64,000 nt of DNA. Origin: Leptospira sanjuanensis. Its GTDB lineage: Bacteria; Spirochaetota; Leptospiria; Leptospirales; Leptospiraceae. Below the pieces are notes generated by a model that made no database searches, was not told the DNA's origin, and was given only the letters and a program-made list of their open reading frames with translations. The stretch is from assembly GCF_022267325.1 (NCBI RefSeq), contig NZ_JAIZBG010000001.1:1492001-1556000 (forward strand), given 5' to 3'. The translations under genes were made by a program, and so were the position numbers. Of the stretch, positions 38,031-61,524 are shown one piece after another; positions within the stretch are counted from its first letter, which is position 1, and every line of letters starts with the position of its first letter.

Positions 38031-38284
38031 AGAAATACAAATGTATATTATTGATGTTGCCTTTCGCCTTATATTTAAATTGCGTAACTGAGAGGCAAAA
38101 ATGTTATTCGGACAGTTCTGAATCTTTAAAAAATTGCTTACTTACATATGAACTTTCTAAGGAGTCGGCTTCCTCAAAAGTCGATCCGTTCGATATTCTT
38201 GTACTAAGCTGTCTTCCATATATTACAAAAGAATTGAGCTGTCCAGGTGAGAATAATGCAATTCCCTTAAGTTCAAATAAATGA
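38027..38284 (+). CDS. small lipoprotein downstream of the second RHS tail (type A)
   Basis: 85 residues; ATG overlaps the RHS stop by 4 bases (ATGA), so translation is coupled. Signal and lipobox MKKYKCILLMLPFALYLNC, then CYSDSSESLKNCLLTYELSK and a late LSCLPYITKELSC. It is equal in position, size and cysteine layout to the gene at 33752, although overall residue identity is low. Diverged partner of the RHS tail is the simplest reading; function unknown. Confidence 0.72.
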   Translation: MKKYKCILLMLPFALYLNCVTERQKCYSDSSESLKNCLLTYELSKESASSKVDPFDILVLSCLPYITKELSCPGENNAIPLSSNK

Positions 38285-38300
38285 GATGAGGGGACTCGTT

Positions 38301-38618
38301 ATGCAATTTGTAGTAACCTTAGTGCTACTTTTTGGATGTAGTTCGGAGTTGAAAATTAAATCAGAAGATTATCCAAATCGCAGTGTGACTGAAAAAATCG
38401 TCCAAAGCGAACATTCGGTATTCTTGAAGCAATGTGGTATAAAGTTAGATAGTTGTTTTAAGAAATGTAATCAAGATTTCCCCTATCATTACTTTGAAAA
38501 AGCCGTGAGAGAAAAATGTAAAGATGAATGTGCGGATACATTGGCCGACAAGGAAGGATGCTATTTATATTTTCGCTCCTCTAGAGATCATGAATTTCGT
38601 GCTTACTCGACAAGGTAA
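38301..38618 (+). CDS. six-cysteine lipoprotein (type B), copy 2
   Basis: 105 residues from the ATG at 38301, with GAGGGG at 38289 as ribosome-binding site; an upstream ATG at 38286 is possible. Lipobox LVLLFGCS. Six-Cys domain: CGIKLDSC, CFKKC, DFP, KCKDEC, EGC, then YLYFRSSR, with the same C-x6-C-x3-C ... C-x3-C-x9-C spacing as copy 1. It follows the type A gene by 16 bases. Confidence 0.72.
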   Translation: MQFVVTLVLLFGCSSELKIKSEDYPNRSVTEKIVQSEHSVFLKQCGIKLDSCFKKCNQDFPYHYFEKAVREKCKDECADTLADKEGCYLYFRSSRDHEFRAYSTR

Positions 38619-38657
38619 AAAGTCTGGATTATAATTTTGTAACTATTGTGGTTTAAA

Positions 38658-38879
38658 ATGAAAAATTTAATTTCGATGCCAACATTGATTTGCTTATGTT
38701 TTGAATGTAGCATAGTAAATGAAATCCATGAAAAGTCTGATGGACGAGGAGATGATTATGCAAAAAGAAAGTGCTTTGTTGAATGTGTGGAGCGAAGGGC
38801 AGCAGTAAGTCCGCTTCCTAAGCCGCTTGATTATTATGATGCGTGCTGGCCTGTTTATGTATTAGGATGTTCGAATTGA
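38658..38879 (+). CDS. small cysteine-containing lipoprotein-like protein
   Basis: 73 residues from the ATG at 38658. Hydrophobic start with LICLCFECS, a poor but possible lipobox. The mature part has CFVECVERRAA and an ending DACWPVYVLGC, with a C-x3-C pair but not the full type B pattern. AT-rich like its neighbours. It may be a further diverged member of the array. Confidence 0.5.
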   Translation: MKNLISMPTLICLCFECSIVNEIHEKSDGRGDDYAKRKCFVECVERRAAVSPLPKPLDYYDACWPVYVLGCSN

Positions 38880-38884
38880 GATAG

Positions 38885-39151
38885 ATGCGAATTAGAGCAA
38901 CAATTTTATATTTTATTTTAATTTGGTCAGTGGCACAAGATTTTTCGATTTTAATCGGCCAAGAAATAGATTTTAAGACCCGAGAAAAAGTAAAAAAATG
39001 CAACAAGAAGCTAGACGATTGTCAGTCAGAGTGTTTAAGGCTATATCCAAATCGAAAAGATTTCAGGCAAGGGAAGTGTCGAGATTACTGTATTCTTGAC
39101 TATAAAGAAAAGTGTGACGCACCAGTTTACATAAAATCAATTCGAATTTAG
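38885..39151 (+). CDS. six-cysteine small protein (type B), copy 3
   Basis: 88 residues. Signal-like MRIRATILYFILIWSVAQDF without an obvious lipobox Cys, so it may be secreted rather than lipid-anchored. Six-Cys domain: CNKKLDDC, CQSEC, LYP, KCRDYC, EKC (the last spacing is seven instead of nine). ATG at 38885, 5 bases after the previous stop. Confidence 0.65.
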   Translation: MRIRATILYFILIWSVAQDFSILIGQEIDFKTREKVKKCNKKLDDCQSECLRLYPNRKDFRQGKCRDYCILDYKEKCDAPVYIKSIRI

Positions 39152-39251
39152 GTTTAAGTTGCCTGATCCAGTGCACCTCCTCTGTGAAAGCGAAAAAGAA
39201 AAGTCCGGATATCCGGACTTTCCAAAAATCTCTCAGCACGAGTCTTGTGTC

Positions 39252-39447
39252 GGAGCGAAATCGTTTTTGATCTTTGACAACGATTTTCGAAGGAAGAGGG
39301 ATTTTTCTTCGAAAAGAAAGCAGTTTGTTTCCCGCGTTAGGGATCGATGCGTGGTCAAGTTATTGGATTTCTGGGAAGCGATGAAAAAGAATAAACACAA
39401 TAACTTGACCGAAGCGGAGAGCCCGGGCCGCGTAGCGGCAGCGCCCG
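39252..39447 (+). repeat. structured RHS-border element, copy 2
   Basis: 196 bases matching 34577-34770. The 13-bp stem is unchanged (39353-39365 with 39398-39410). The terminal hairpin reads CGGG-CCGC-GTA-GCGG-CAGCG-CCCG: compared with copy 1, two adjacent pairs changed on both sides (TTGC/GCAA to CCGC/GCGG), keeping the pairing. ATG at 39381 in the loop. RHS homology starts right after CGCCCG at 39447. Confidence 0.85.
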
Positions 39448-40013
39448 TAATCACGGAAACGTTACCTGATGGAACGAAACTTCACAACAACTACTCGACG
39501 AACGGAACGTTGTCGAATATCACGATGGATTCTGCAGATGGGACGAGCGTTGGACATACGGTCGTGAGCTATCAAGGACCGTATTTAAACGCGAACGGAG
39601 TTCCGTCCGTGCGGCGTGTAAGCGGGAACGGTGTGACGATGGAAATCGGATTTGAAGCGGTGGAAAAATTACCGGTAAGCATATTGTCCACAAAGCCGGA
39701 TGGAAGCGTGATTGCGAATGCGGAACTAACGTATGACGCAAAGAACAACCTGACAAAAATCGACGACAAGTTGAATCCAAGTAGAACACAAAACTTTACA
39801 TTGGACAATTTGAATCGAGTCACACAGGCAACTGGAAAATACGGAACACAGAATTACAACTTTGCAACAAACGGAAACTTAACGCAAAAAGGCGCATATA
39901 CCTTGAGCTACGGGGATGGAACGCACGCAAATGCGGTGACGACTGCCAACAGTCCGAGCACGGGAACTCTGAATTACGGATACGATGCAAGCGGGAACAT
40001 GATTTCGAGGAAC
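39381..40013 (+). pseudogene. RHS fragment (third copy), cut by IS66 element
   Basis: Starts at the element's ATG (MKKNKHNNLTEAESPG) and continues in frame with ITETLPDGTKLHNNYS, equal to the RHS repeat part of the first copy from about 31362 to 31922, with no indel. It ends in GNMISRN, where the IS66 left end begins at 40014; the frame then runs three codons into the IS. The core end, DPSGH and tail are missing. Confidence 0.85.
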
Positions 40014-40072
40014 GTAAGCGCCTAAACAACCGCACCTTTTTCTAATCGTATAAATGTTGTAAACTGTCTTTG

Positions 40073-40350
40073 ATGAAAAAAACGAAAATAGATTGGCCCA
40101 AAGAGTTTGATGACTTTTCAAAGAGTGGACTTTCCCAGCCTCAGTATTGTAAAGAAAGACACCTCAAATACACGACGTTTCGATATCATTGGGAGAGACG
40201 TTCTAAGCATTCAGAGAAGAACGACTTTGTAGAAATTCCTCCTTCCTCGACAAATTCTCAGTCATTGGTAGAAGCCGAATTTTTGACCCTAAAGATAGAT
40301 ACGTCGGGGAAGGCATCGCTCCAAGTAAACGTTCAGTTTAGTTTAGGACG

Positions 40351-40360
<10 letters not shown>
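40073..40360 (+). CDS. tnpA: IS66 accessory protein (TnpA-like)
   Basis: 95 residues from ATG 40073. N-terminal helix-turn-helix-like KEFDDFSKSGLSQPQYCKERHLKYTTFRYHWER, shown as the QPQYCKERHL core, typical of IS66 Orf1. Overlaps the next gene by 10 bases, suggesting translational coupling. Confidence 0.85.
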
Positions 40361-40701
<341 letters not shown>

Positions 40702-40741
40702 TGTTTGACTCAAGAAAAGAAAGTATTAAGACTGAATCCGA

Positions 40742-42319
<1,578 letters not shown>

Positions 42320-42327
42320 GCGGTTAC

Positions 42328-42554
42328 AAATGAATTATACTGATAATGCAAATAAAGAAAAAATTAAAAATTGCAACATTCGTTTGGGTCGCTGTTTGGC
42401 AAAATGCGATAGTCGATATCCAGAATATTCAAAAGCAATAGACCCCCTCCATGCGGAATGTCGAGATGATTGTGTAATTCGATTAAAAAATGAAGAGGGT
42501 TGCATGATCTTTTATCAGTCAAGCCGTCGAGTAATCCATAAGCCTGGGTGGTAA
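42328..42554 (+). pseudogene. six-cysteine protein (type B), copy 4, 5' end lost to the IS
   Basis: The frame runs through the IS66 right end and then encodes MNYTDNANKEKIKN followed by the complete six-Cys domain (CNIRLGRC, CLAKC, RYP, ECRDDC, EGC, then MIFYQSSR), with the same spacing as copies 1 and 2. The signal peptide and lipobox seen in copies 1 and 2 are missing, so it is probably non-functional. Its place suggests it once followed the tail of the third RHS copy. Confidence 0.75.
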
Positions 42555-42579
42555 GCTTAGTTAAGAAGAACAGGGTCAG

Positions 42580-42699
42580 TTTCCCGCGTTAGGGATCGAT
42601 GCGTGGTCAAGTTATTGGATTTCTGAGAAGCGATGAGAACTAATAAACACAATAACTTGACCGAAGCGGAGAGCCCGGGCCGCGTAGCGGCAACGCCCG
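42580..42699 (+). repeat. structured RHS-border element, copy 3 (3' part)
   Basis: 120 bases matching the last part of the other two copies, starting near TTTCCCGCGTTAGGG. The 13-bp stem is at 42605-42617 and 42650-42662; the terminal hairpin is as in copy 2 except CAACG in place of CAGCG. The first (TTTTCGAAGGA) stem is absent. ATG at 42633 in the loop. Confidence 0.85.
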
Positions 42700-43085
42700 T
42701 AATCACGGAAACGTTACCTGATGGAACGAAACTTCACAACAACTACTCGACGAACGGAACGTTGTCGAATATCACGATGGATTCTGCAGATGGGACGAGC
42801 GTTGGACATACGGTCGTGAGCTATCAAGGACCGTATTTAAACGCGAACGGAGTTCCATCCGTGCGGCGTGTAAGCGGGAACGGCGTAACGATGGAAATTG
42901 GATTTGAACCGGTGGAAAAATTACCGGTAAGCATATTGTCCACAAAGCCGGATGGAAGCGTGATCGCAAATGCGGAACTGACGTATGACGCAAAGAACAA
43001 CGTAACAAAAATCGACTGTCAGTCGAATACCATCACTACGCAGCAAATTCATTCAAGCCAATTCGATTTCATCCGCCCGTCATAA
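42633..43085 (+). pseudogene. RHS fragment (fourth copy)
   Basis: 150 codons. MRTNKHNNLTEAESPG from the element, then ITETLPDGTKLHNNYS, the same left joint as the third copy, running to NNVTKID at about 43017, after which homology stops and an unrelated ending leads to a stop. It lacks core end and tail. About 160 bases of non-coding sequence follow before the Omp85-like gene. Confidence 0.8.
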
Positions 43086-43246
43086 TCGATGTTTCCTCTT
43101 TTCCAAGGTATTATATCAATTGTTATGAATAACCGGAATTCGACCCTAGTTTTCCTAACGTATTTCCCAATTCTTGGAAAAATCCTATTGACAGTATGCC
43201 GCCGAACCGTTTCCGTTTTGTTCTGAAATATAGAAATAGGAAATCC

Positions 43247-44794
43247 ATGAAGAAATTTCTGAAACTCGTAAGTATTGCAACCTGTCTGTTCGCTCTGACC
43301 TTAACGGCTGGGTCGGTGTATGCGCAAGACAAAGAGGATTGTTCCAAGCTCGCGTTTGTCGATTATAGCAATCGAAAGCCAAGAACGGATCTGCCATTTG
43401 AAATCTCGGAAATGAGACGTTTGAGACCCGAAGACATCTGTAAAAAGAAGGAAGGTTGGTTCCCGACGGGGCTTCCTCTTTTGAACTCCGACCCGAACGT
43501 GGGTGTGGGTTACGGGGTCCGTGTCTTCTTGATCAACAACGGAAAAAAGTCCGATCCGTTTTTTGAATATACTCCTTATCGCTTTCGGATGTTCGCGCAG
43601 TATTTTAACACCACAAAAAACAGACAGTATCAAGATATCAGCTTCGACGCTCCATATATCTTCGATTCGAAGTGGAGATTGCGCGGGGATTTGATCTATG
43701 ATACGAATCCGAACACGTTGTATTACGGGATCGGCGAAAAGTCTCTCGAAACACTTTCATATCAGGAAAGAAACCAACCCGGCGGAGAAGTCGTACGGAA
43801 CGCTACCTATCACGATCGGGAAAAGAATATTTATTTCACAAGACCGGGCGGTCCGGGAGATCCTGTCGAGTTTCAGGGAGCCAATTATTCGGGACTTCCT
43901 ACCAATGACGCGTTTCGCGTAACGGATCGGATGTACAATCGATACGACATTCGTTCTCCGCAGGCAAACATCAGCGGAGAGCATATCTTCTTCGGAGGCC
44001 TCGTTCGTATGGTTGCGGGACTTCGCGTTTCGCAAAACATTGTTAAGACGTTTGACGGTCAGTTCGTAAAAAGTACGGATCCTTTGACGGAAGGATCTCC
44101 TTTCAGTAATTCCGGTATGGCACCGGCGGGAAAAACCAAAGTGACCGAAGACGCGGAAGCGGGAAGAATCATCGGCGCCAACGGTGGAAATGTGAACTCG
44201 GTCCGTTTCGGTATGGTATTGGATACGCGGGATTTGGAACCGGATCCGAACCGTGGGGTTTTCTTGGAAGCGACGTACGAGAAGGTCGCAAAGTCCTTGG
44301 GTTCCGATTTTCAATATTCGAAATATTTCACTCAGATGAAGGTATTCTACAGCCCGTTTCCGAAAACGTTTGATAAACTCGTACTTGCGGGTCGCGGAGC
44401 TTTCGGGATGACGGACGGGGATGCGCCCTTTTTCGAATACAGAAACCTTTGGTCGACCGAGGGTGGAATCACCGGTCTCGGAGGCCTCCGAACCTTGCGC
44501 GGTTACAAACAGGATCGTTTTGCCGGTAGAGCGATGGGATGGGGAAACATCGAACTTCGTTGGAAGTTCTTCGATTTCACCGTTGCGGGACAACACTTTG
44601 CGTTGAACCTGGTTCCGTTTATGGATTTCGGTCGGGTTTGGGACGACGAACACAACGTGGGACTCAAAGATTATAAATATTCCCGTGGTATGGGATTTCG
44701 AATCGCTTGGAATCAAAGTACGATCCTGATGTTGGATTACGCGGTTTCCAAGGAAGACAAACAGATATTTATGAACTTTAACCACATTTTCTGA
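43247..44794 (+). CDS. Omp85-like outer-membrane barrel protein, paralogue 1
   Basis: 515 residues from the ATG at 43247. Signal peptide [20 protein letters not shown], cleavage after SVYA. The mature protein opens with [21 protein letters not shown] and ends in alternating strands with C-terminal Phe (MNFNHIF), as in outer-membrane barrels. [20 protein letters not shown] (about 415) corresponds to the conserved RGY...RF element of Omp85/D15 barrels. No POTRA repeats are visible, so it is a barrel-only member. About 60% alike by eye with the protein at 45651. Followed 7 bases later by a lipoprotein gene. Confidence 0.78.
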   Translation: MKKFLKLVSIATCLFALTLTAGSVYAQDKEDCSKLAFVDYSNRKPRTDLPFEISEMRRLRPEDICKKKEGWFPTGLPLLNSDPNVGVGYGVRVFLINNGKKSDPFFEYTPYRFRMFAQYFNTTKNRQYQDISFDAPYIFDSKWRLRGDLIYDTNPNTLYYGIGEKSLETLSYQERNQPGGEVVRNATYHDREKNIYFTRPGGPGDPVEFQGANYSGLPTNDAFRVTDRMYNRYDIRSPQANISGEHIFFGGLVRMVAGLRVSQNIVKTFDGQFVKSTDPLTEGSPFSNSGMAPAGKTKVTEDAEAGRIIGANGGNVNSVRFGMVLDTRDLEPDPNRGVFLEATYEKVAKSLGSDFQYSKYFTQMKVFYSPFPKTFDKLVLAGRGAFGMTDGDAPFFEYRNLWSTEGGITGLGGLRTLRGYKQDRFAGRAMGWGNIELRWKFFDFTVAGQHFALNLVPFMDFGRVWDDEHNVGLKDYKYSRGMGFRIAWNQSTILMLDYAVSKEDKQIFMNFNHIF

Positions 44795-44801
44795 GGAAAT
44801 C

Positions 44802-45485
44802 ATGAAAAAATATAAGAATATTCTAATACTCAGTATTGCGCTTTCTTTCTTTGCGAATTGCGAGGAAAAACCGGACGATACGACTCTGGGCTTTATCAAC
44901 GAGGACGCGAAAGTTCTTCTTGCGGGAATGGTTTTTTTCAGTCCATATACCGCCGACCCTGCGTCCGGAACGATCACGAACAATACGACCGGACTTATGT
45001 GGAAGATCTGTACGCAAGGACAAGTTCTCCGCGTAGGGCAGAACGGATCGTATGACTGCGAAGGAATCAACAACACTTCGACCGTGATCGGAAGATACGG
45101 CGCGGCTTTGTTTCAGTATTGTTCCTTGAATCTGAACGATTGCAATACGATCACGTTGCCTCCTGTTCTCGTCGGACAAACCCCCGGATTTACCGGAACC
45201 AGCGAAGCTTACACTTCCTGCAATGCGGATCGTACGGCGGGCCGTTCGGATTGGAGACTTCCCACCTATCCGGAGTTAAAGGCTCTCACCGCATCGGGAA
45301 GTTTGAACGCGCTTCTCTTGAAGTTTCCGAACACCGTGGAAGATTATTACTGGAGTTCGTGGGCAAAGGAAGGAGCCGTAGATACTGCGCGTGCGGTCAA
45401 CTTCGGAGCTACTCATTTCGGAGACGATACCGCGTTTGCGAAAACGAGCAGATACTTCGTTCGTTGTGTGAGAAATCTTCCTTAA
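44802..45485 (+). CDS. DUF1566 (Lcl C-terminal-like) lipoprotein
   Basis: 227 residues. Signal and lipobox [23 protein letters not shown]1566 features: [12 protein letters not shown] near 65, [23 protein letters not shown] (the WRLPT motif, about 148) and the ending [10 protein letters not shown] ... FVRCVRN. In other bacteria this domain occurs on surface proteins, some of which bind host ligands. It is coupled to the barrel gene upstream and ends at an intrinsic terminator. Confidence 0.85.
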   Translation: MKKYKNILILSIALSFFANCEEKPDDTTLGFINEDAKVLLAGMVFFSPYTADPASGTITNNTTGLMWKICTQGQVLRVGQNGSYDCEGINNTSTVIGRYGAALFQYCSLNLNDCNTITLPPVLVGQTPGFTGTSEAYTSCNADRTAGRSDWRLPTYPELKALTASGSLNALLLKFPNTVEDYYWSSWAKEGAVDTARAVNFGATHFGDDTAFAKTSRYFVRCVRNLP

Positions 45486-45522
45486 GGAAAGAATTTCCTC
45501 ATGTCGTTTAACAACGACGACC

Positions 45523-45564
45523 GACTCGCCTTTTGACAAAGCGCAAAGGGCGAGTTTTTTGTTT
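45523..45564 (+). terminator. intrinsic terminator
   Basis: ACTCGCCTTT and AAAGGGCGAGT (one bulged base) around an 11-base loop, followed by TTTTTT. Ends the barrel-lipoprotein transcript, 38 bases after the stop at 45485. Confidence 0.88.
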
Positions 45565-45650
45565 CTATTGAAATGTGAGCATTTTATCATATTCGGTTTG
45601 ACAGCGTCGACGGGTCGGTTAGAAATTCACAATCTTTCCGTGCAAAACTT

Positions 45651-47255
<1,605 letters not shown>

Positions 47256-47344
47256 GATTCGAATATTTGATCGTTTTAGACTGTTGCGCGGTTTGATTCG
47301 CATTTGATTTGTCGGTCCAAACTTCGTCGTTGATTTGAAAGCTG

Positions 47345-47464
47345 GAGTTCCCACACCGAGTAACTACGATCTCCTTTTGATTTCGGAATCATGTATGAGT
47401 TCCCACAAGTTCTTCGGATTTTAAAATTCTTCTCTAAACCTCGAGCCGCGCAGGAGTTCCCACA
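47345..47464. repeat. three GAGTTCCCACA motifs in direct orientation
   Basis: Exact copies at 47345-47355, 47397-47407 and 47454-47464, spaced 52 and 57 bases, in the 237-base gap between convergent genes. It is the complement of the TGTGGGAACTC motif seen near 25330 and 60763 and in the RHS inserts. No gene in this gap. Confidence 0.75.
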
Positions 47465-47492
47465 AATTGCGCTTTCACGAAAGAATTCTCCC

Positions 47493-49091
<1,599 letters not shown>

Positions 49092-49092
49092 G

Positions 49093-50910
<1,818 letters not shown>

Positions 50911-50914
50911 ACTC

Positions 50915-51860
<946 letters not shown>

Positions 51861-51889
<29 letters not shown>

Positions 51890-52613
51890 CGCTCCGATCG
51901 ATTCCGATTTCAAGCGCTCTTGAAATCAATCGATGACCGATCGAAACCTCCAAAAGACCCGGAAGTTTCGAAAAGAGAACGAGATTCCGATGATCCAAAT
52001 CGTGACCGGCGTTGATTTCCATCTTTTGACGGAGAATTTCTTCGGCGGCGGGGACGTAACGGCTTTCGAAGGATTTTTTTCCGTCCCCAGGGGAACGATC
52101 GAATTCTTCGGCAAACGGTCCCGTATAAAATTCCACTCGATCGGCTCCGGAAAGGTGAGCGAGTTTCAGGTTTTCCAAATCGGTTTCTACGAAAAGCGAC
52201 GTCCGGATTCCTTCTTTCTTTAGAATTTTAGAATATTCTTGAACTATCTCCAGATCCTTTCCGAAATCGAATCCGTGATCGGATGTGATTTCCCCGGGAG
52301 TCACCGGAACCAAGGTCGCTTGATCGGGTCTTGTCTGTAACACTAAATCCAAATAACGGGAGGAGGGTTCTCCTTCGATATTGTATTCGATTTTCGTTTT
52401 GTTTTTTAGGTTATAGGAATCGATGAATTCTTTCAAAGCGAATACGTCGTCCTTGCGGATATGACGTTCGTCTTCTCTCGGATGAACCGTGATTCCTTGA
52501 GCGCCCGCGTTTAAGACGAGTTCCGCGAAATACAAGAGATTCGGAATGTTTCCTCCTCTTGAATTTCTGAGGGTAGCGATTTTATTGATGTTTACGCTCA
52601 ATTTAGTTTTCAA
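51861..52613 (-). CDS. pdxJ: pyridoxine 5'-phosphate synthase
   Basis: 250 residues. Condenses 1-deoxyxylulose 5-phosphate with 3-amino-1-hydroxyacetone 1-phosphate in vitamin B6 synthesis. Features: [18 protein letters not shown] at the start, [16 protein letters not shown] (phosphate and catalytic Glu/His region), [25 protein letters not shown] and the C-terminal [12 protein letters not shown] plus [19 protein letters not shown] at 52613. Confidence 0.96.
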
Positions 52614-52814
52614 AGAGTTTCTCCCGAACGGTTCTTAATCTAAAAAGAAGAACGGGAGTTTTTCCGGGAATCGAAAAAAAATAGGAAAATCAAGGATTCT
52701 TTCCTTGCAATTTTTCCGAATATCGGTTAGGGTTTGCGCCCGAGTTTCAAGACGAACATTAAATATTATTTCTGCTTGAAGGCGGATAACTCTCGCAGAG
52801 CATGGTCAATTCCG

Positions 52815-53282
<468 letters not shown>

Positions 53283-53290
53283 TCTCTTCC

Positions 53291-56419
<3,129 letters not shown>

Positions 56420-56421
56420 GA

Positions 56422-56514
<93 letters not shown>

Positions 56515-56612
56515 TCCGTAGATCCTCCTTCCTTTCTCCGGGCGTTCGTCCCGGATTCAAGCTAGAGACATCATTGGACTGTTAAGCCCATTTCCGATTC
56601 GACCGATACAAT

Positions 56613-57354
<742 letters not shown>

Positions 57355-57362
57355 GGTAAATC

Positions 57363-59736
<2,374 letters not shown>

Positions 59737-59875
59737 TCTAAGAATATTCTAATTTACTAAAGGTCGCTCGTGACACTATAGAGCGTTCGCAAGTAAAAAA
59801 GTCGATTGTTCCGGCAAACGATTCGGCTTAAAAGCGTTGATCGACGATTCGGTTCTTATTGAGAACGTTCCGTTT

Positions 59876-60484
59876 TCACTTCATCGCCTTTTCGATATCG
59901 TCGTCGGTGGGCGAGGTCGGCTCTTCGGAATAAGGAGCGGCCTGCGAGGATCGCACCAAAAATTCCACCTCGTCGATCACATCCCCTTCATACGCAACCT
60001 TGAGCAAATACTTACCGGGTGTGAGTCCTTGAAACGAACCCTCTATCGTTCTGGAAATCGGATTGGGTCGTTTGCGTAGAACGTCCATCTCGTTGTATCC
60101 GAGTTGGAAGCGGCTCAAACTCACGTAGGTTTCCGCGGTTTCGGGTACGGATCTGGAAAATCGGTAAATGTAACGGATCGTTTTGTCGTCCGGAAAAATC
60201 AGATTCTCCCTTGTGATCGTATATTCTCCGACGGTCATGATCTTCTTTTCGAGTACGTTGAACTTATCCTCGTCGAGCAAGGCCCAACCGAAATCTCCCG
60301 TCGGTTTAAAACAGGCGGTCGCAGTAACGAATAACAGCGAAAAGGCGAGAATGCGGAACGGCACCGGGGAGGCTTTTCGCTTTAATAGAACGCGTTGTGT
60401 TGGCACGGATGCGGCGTCTAACCGATTCGTGAAAAGGAATGCGAGCCAGAAAGCGGCGTTTTGGGAAGAGGAAAGAAATTTCAT
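59876..60484 (-). CDS. putative lipoprotein, unknown function
   Basis: 202 residues from the ATG at 60484, which overlaps the stop of the upstream small gene as ATGA. A hydrophobic helix ends in the lipobox FVTATAC, but lies 58 residues from this start; the GTG at 60364 (VPFRILAFSLLF) would give a compact 20-residue lipoprotein signal. The mature part is beta-rich (EYTITRENLIFPDDKTIRYIYRF; GLTPGKYLLKVAYEG), reminiscent of an immunoglobulin-like domain. Gap 59737-59875 shows only a weak CGCTC/GAGCG hairpin. Confidence 0.6.
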   Translation of the reverse strand: MKFLSSSQNAAFWLAFLFTNRLDAASVPTQRVLLKRKASPVPFRILAFSLLFVTATACFKPTGDFGWALLDEDKFNVLEKKIMTVGEYTITRENLIFPDDKTIRYIYRFSRSVPETAETYVSLSRFQLGYNEMDVLRKRPNPISRTIEGSFQGLTPGKYLLKVAYEGDVIDEVEFLVRSSQAAPYSEEPTSPTDDDIEKAMK

Positions 60485-60693
60485 TTTTCTCCCAAGGAGT
60501 TGGAATCGATTACGCGGCCTTGTCCGGAAACGTCTTTTTCCTTCGGCGGTTGCTGCCCGTAATTCGGTGGAACGTTCGTATAAAACGTTTTCCACTGAGG
60601 ACCGGTGGATCTGCGCTCTGCCGGGTTCGTGAAAAAACGGGAGAGAAATCGATACACCAAATAGGTCATCAGAATAAAAAGAATCAATTTCAT
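60481..60693 (-). CDS. small single-pass membrane protein
   Basis: 70 residues: one N-terminal helix (MKLILFILMTYLVYRFLSRF), then a short cytoplasmic or periplasmic tail rich in Pro and Gln (NVPPNYGQQPPKEKDVSGQG). ATG start with no strong ribosome-binding site visible. Its stop overlaps the lipoprotein gene start, so the two are a unit. A TGTGGGAACTC motif lies upstream at 60763-60773. Confidence 0.65.
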   Translation of the reverse strand: MKLILFILMTYLVYRFLSRFFTNPAERRSTGPQWKTFYTNVPPNYGQQPPKEKDVSGQGRVIDSNSLGEK

Positions 60694-60801
60694 AAAGCTA
60701 CTTATTCTAATCTGACCCTGGTTTTGTTTCCGGCAATCGGAAAAAAACGAAAAATTTCAGGTTGTGGGAACTCCATCGTCCCGCAGTAAAACGGGTTTTT
60801 T

Positions 60802-61242
60802 TTAGATAAATCCGTTCTCGTTATACATGTATTGTTTGAGGTTTTTATTCTCTTCTTCCGTTTTTTCGATCTTTGCTTTTACGGCGTCTCCGATGGAGAT
60901 GATTCCGATCAAAAGTCCGTCTTCCAAAATCGGCATGTGACGGATTCTTTTTTTGAGCATGATGGAAAGGAGTTCATCCACGTCGTCTTCGGGGCTCATC
61001 GTGGTGAGGGAAGTGGACATGACTTCCGAAACCGATTTCTTAAAAAAGTCCAGACCCAATTCCGCGGAAAGATGCAAAACGTCCCTTTCGGTGAAAATTC
61101 CTTTCAGCTTTCCATCGGTTAAGATCATCACCGATCCTATATCGTATTTGGTCATAAACTTGACCGCGTCCATCACCGAAGTTTCCGGTTCCACCGAAAG
61201 AAGTTTTCGGCCTTTTTTTGCCAGGATCTGTTTTACGTACAT
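60802..61242 (-). CDS. CBS-domain-pair protein
   Basis: 146 residues from the ATG at 61242, which has GGAGAAGG just before it; a longer frame to 61302 is rejected. Two CBS domains: VKQILAKKGRKLLSVEPETSVMDAVKFMTKYDIGSVMIL (first, quoted in part as SVMDAVKFMTKYDIGSV) and VSEVMSTSLTTMSPEDDVDELLSIMLKKRIRHMPI (second). CBS pairs bind adenosine nucleotides and regulate partner proteins; here the pair is stand-alone, with a short helical tail (KIEKTEEENKNLKQYMY). The 282 bases up to the next gene show nothing clear. Confidence 0.88.
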   Translation of the reverse strand: MYVKQILAKKGRKLLSVEPETSVMDAVKFMTKYDIGSVMILTDGKLKGIFTERDVLHLSAELGLDFFKKSVSEVMSTSLTTMSPEDDVDELLSIMLKKRIRHMPILEDGLLIGIISIGDAVKAKIEKTEEENKNLKQYMYNENGFI

Positions 61243-61524
61243 TACCTTCTCCGTATCGGTCGATACAATCGTTTTGCATTCCTCAATGGGTGTGATTTGC
61301 AATCTATCTCAAGTTCTTACAACGTCCAGAAAATTTGTTACCTTTGTATCTCTAGAAAAGTTACGGGTTTTCGGCCTCGGGTTCAAGAATTTTTCCGTCG
61401 AAACGCTTAATATCTTTTGAATAAAAGCTTCGTTCCGGGTAGAATTCTTTCGTTGAAATTGAAAAAAGGTTTTCAATTCACGTATACTCCTACATTTTTT
61501 TCGCCATAGGTCGCGCAGCGCAGA

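Noticed and set aside
43757..45076. 439-codon open frame on the minus strand
   Set aside because: It lies entirely opposite the Omp85-like and DUF1566 genes, is rich in Arg/Ser/Phe as expected from a shadow frame, and has no ribosome-binding site or motif.
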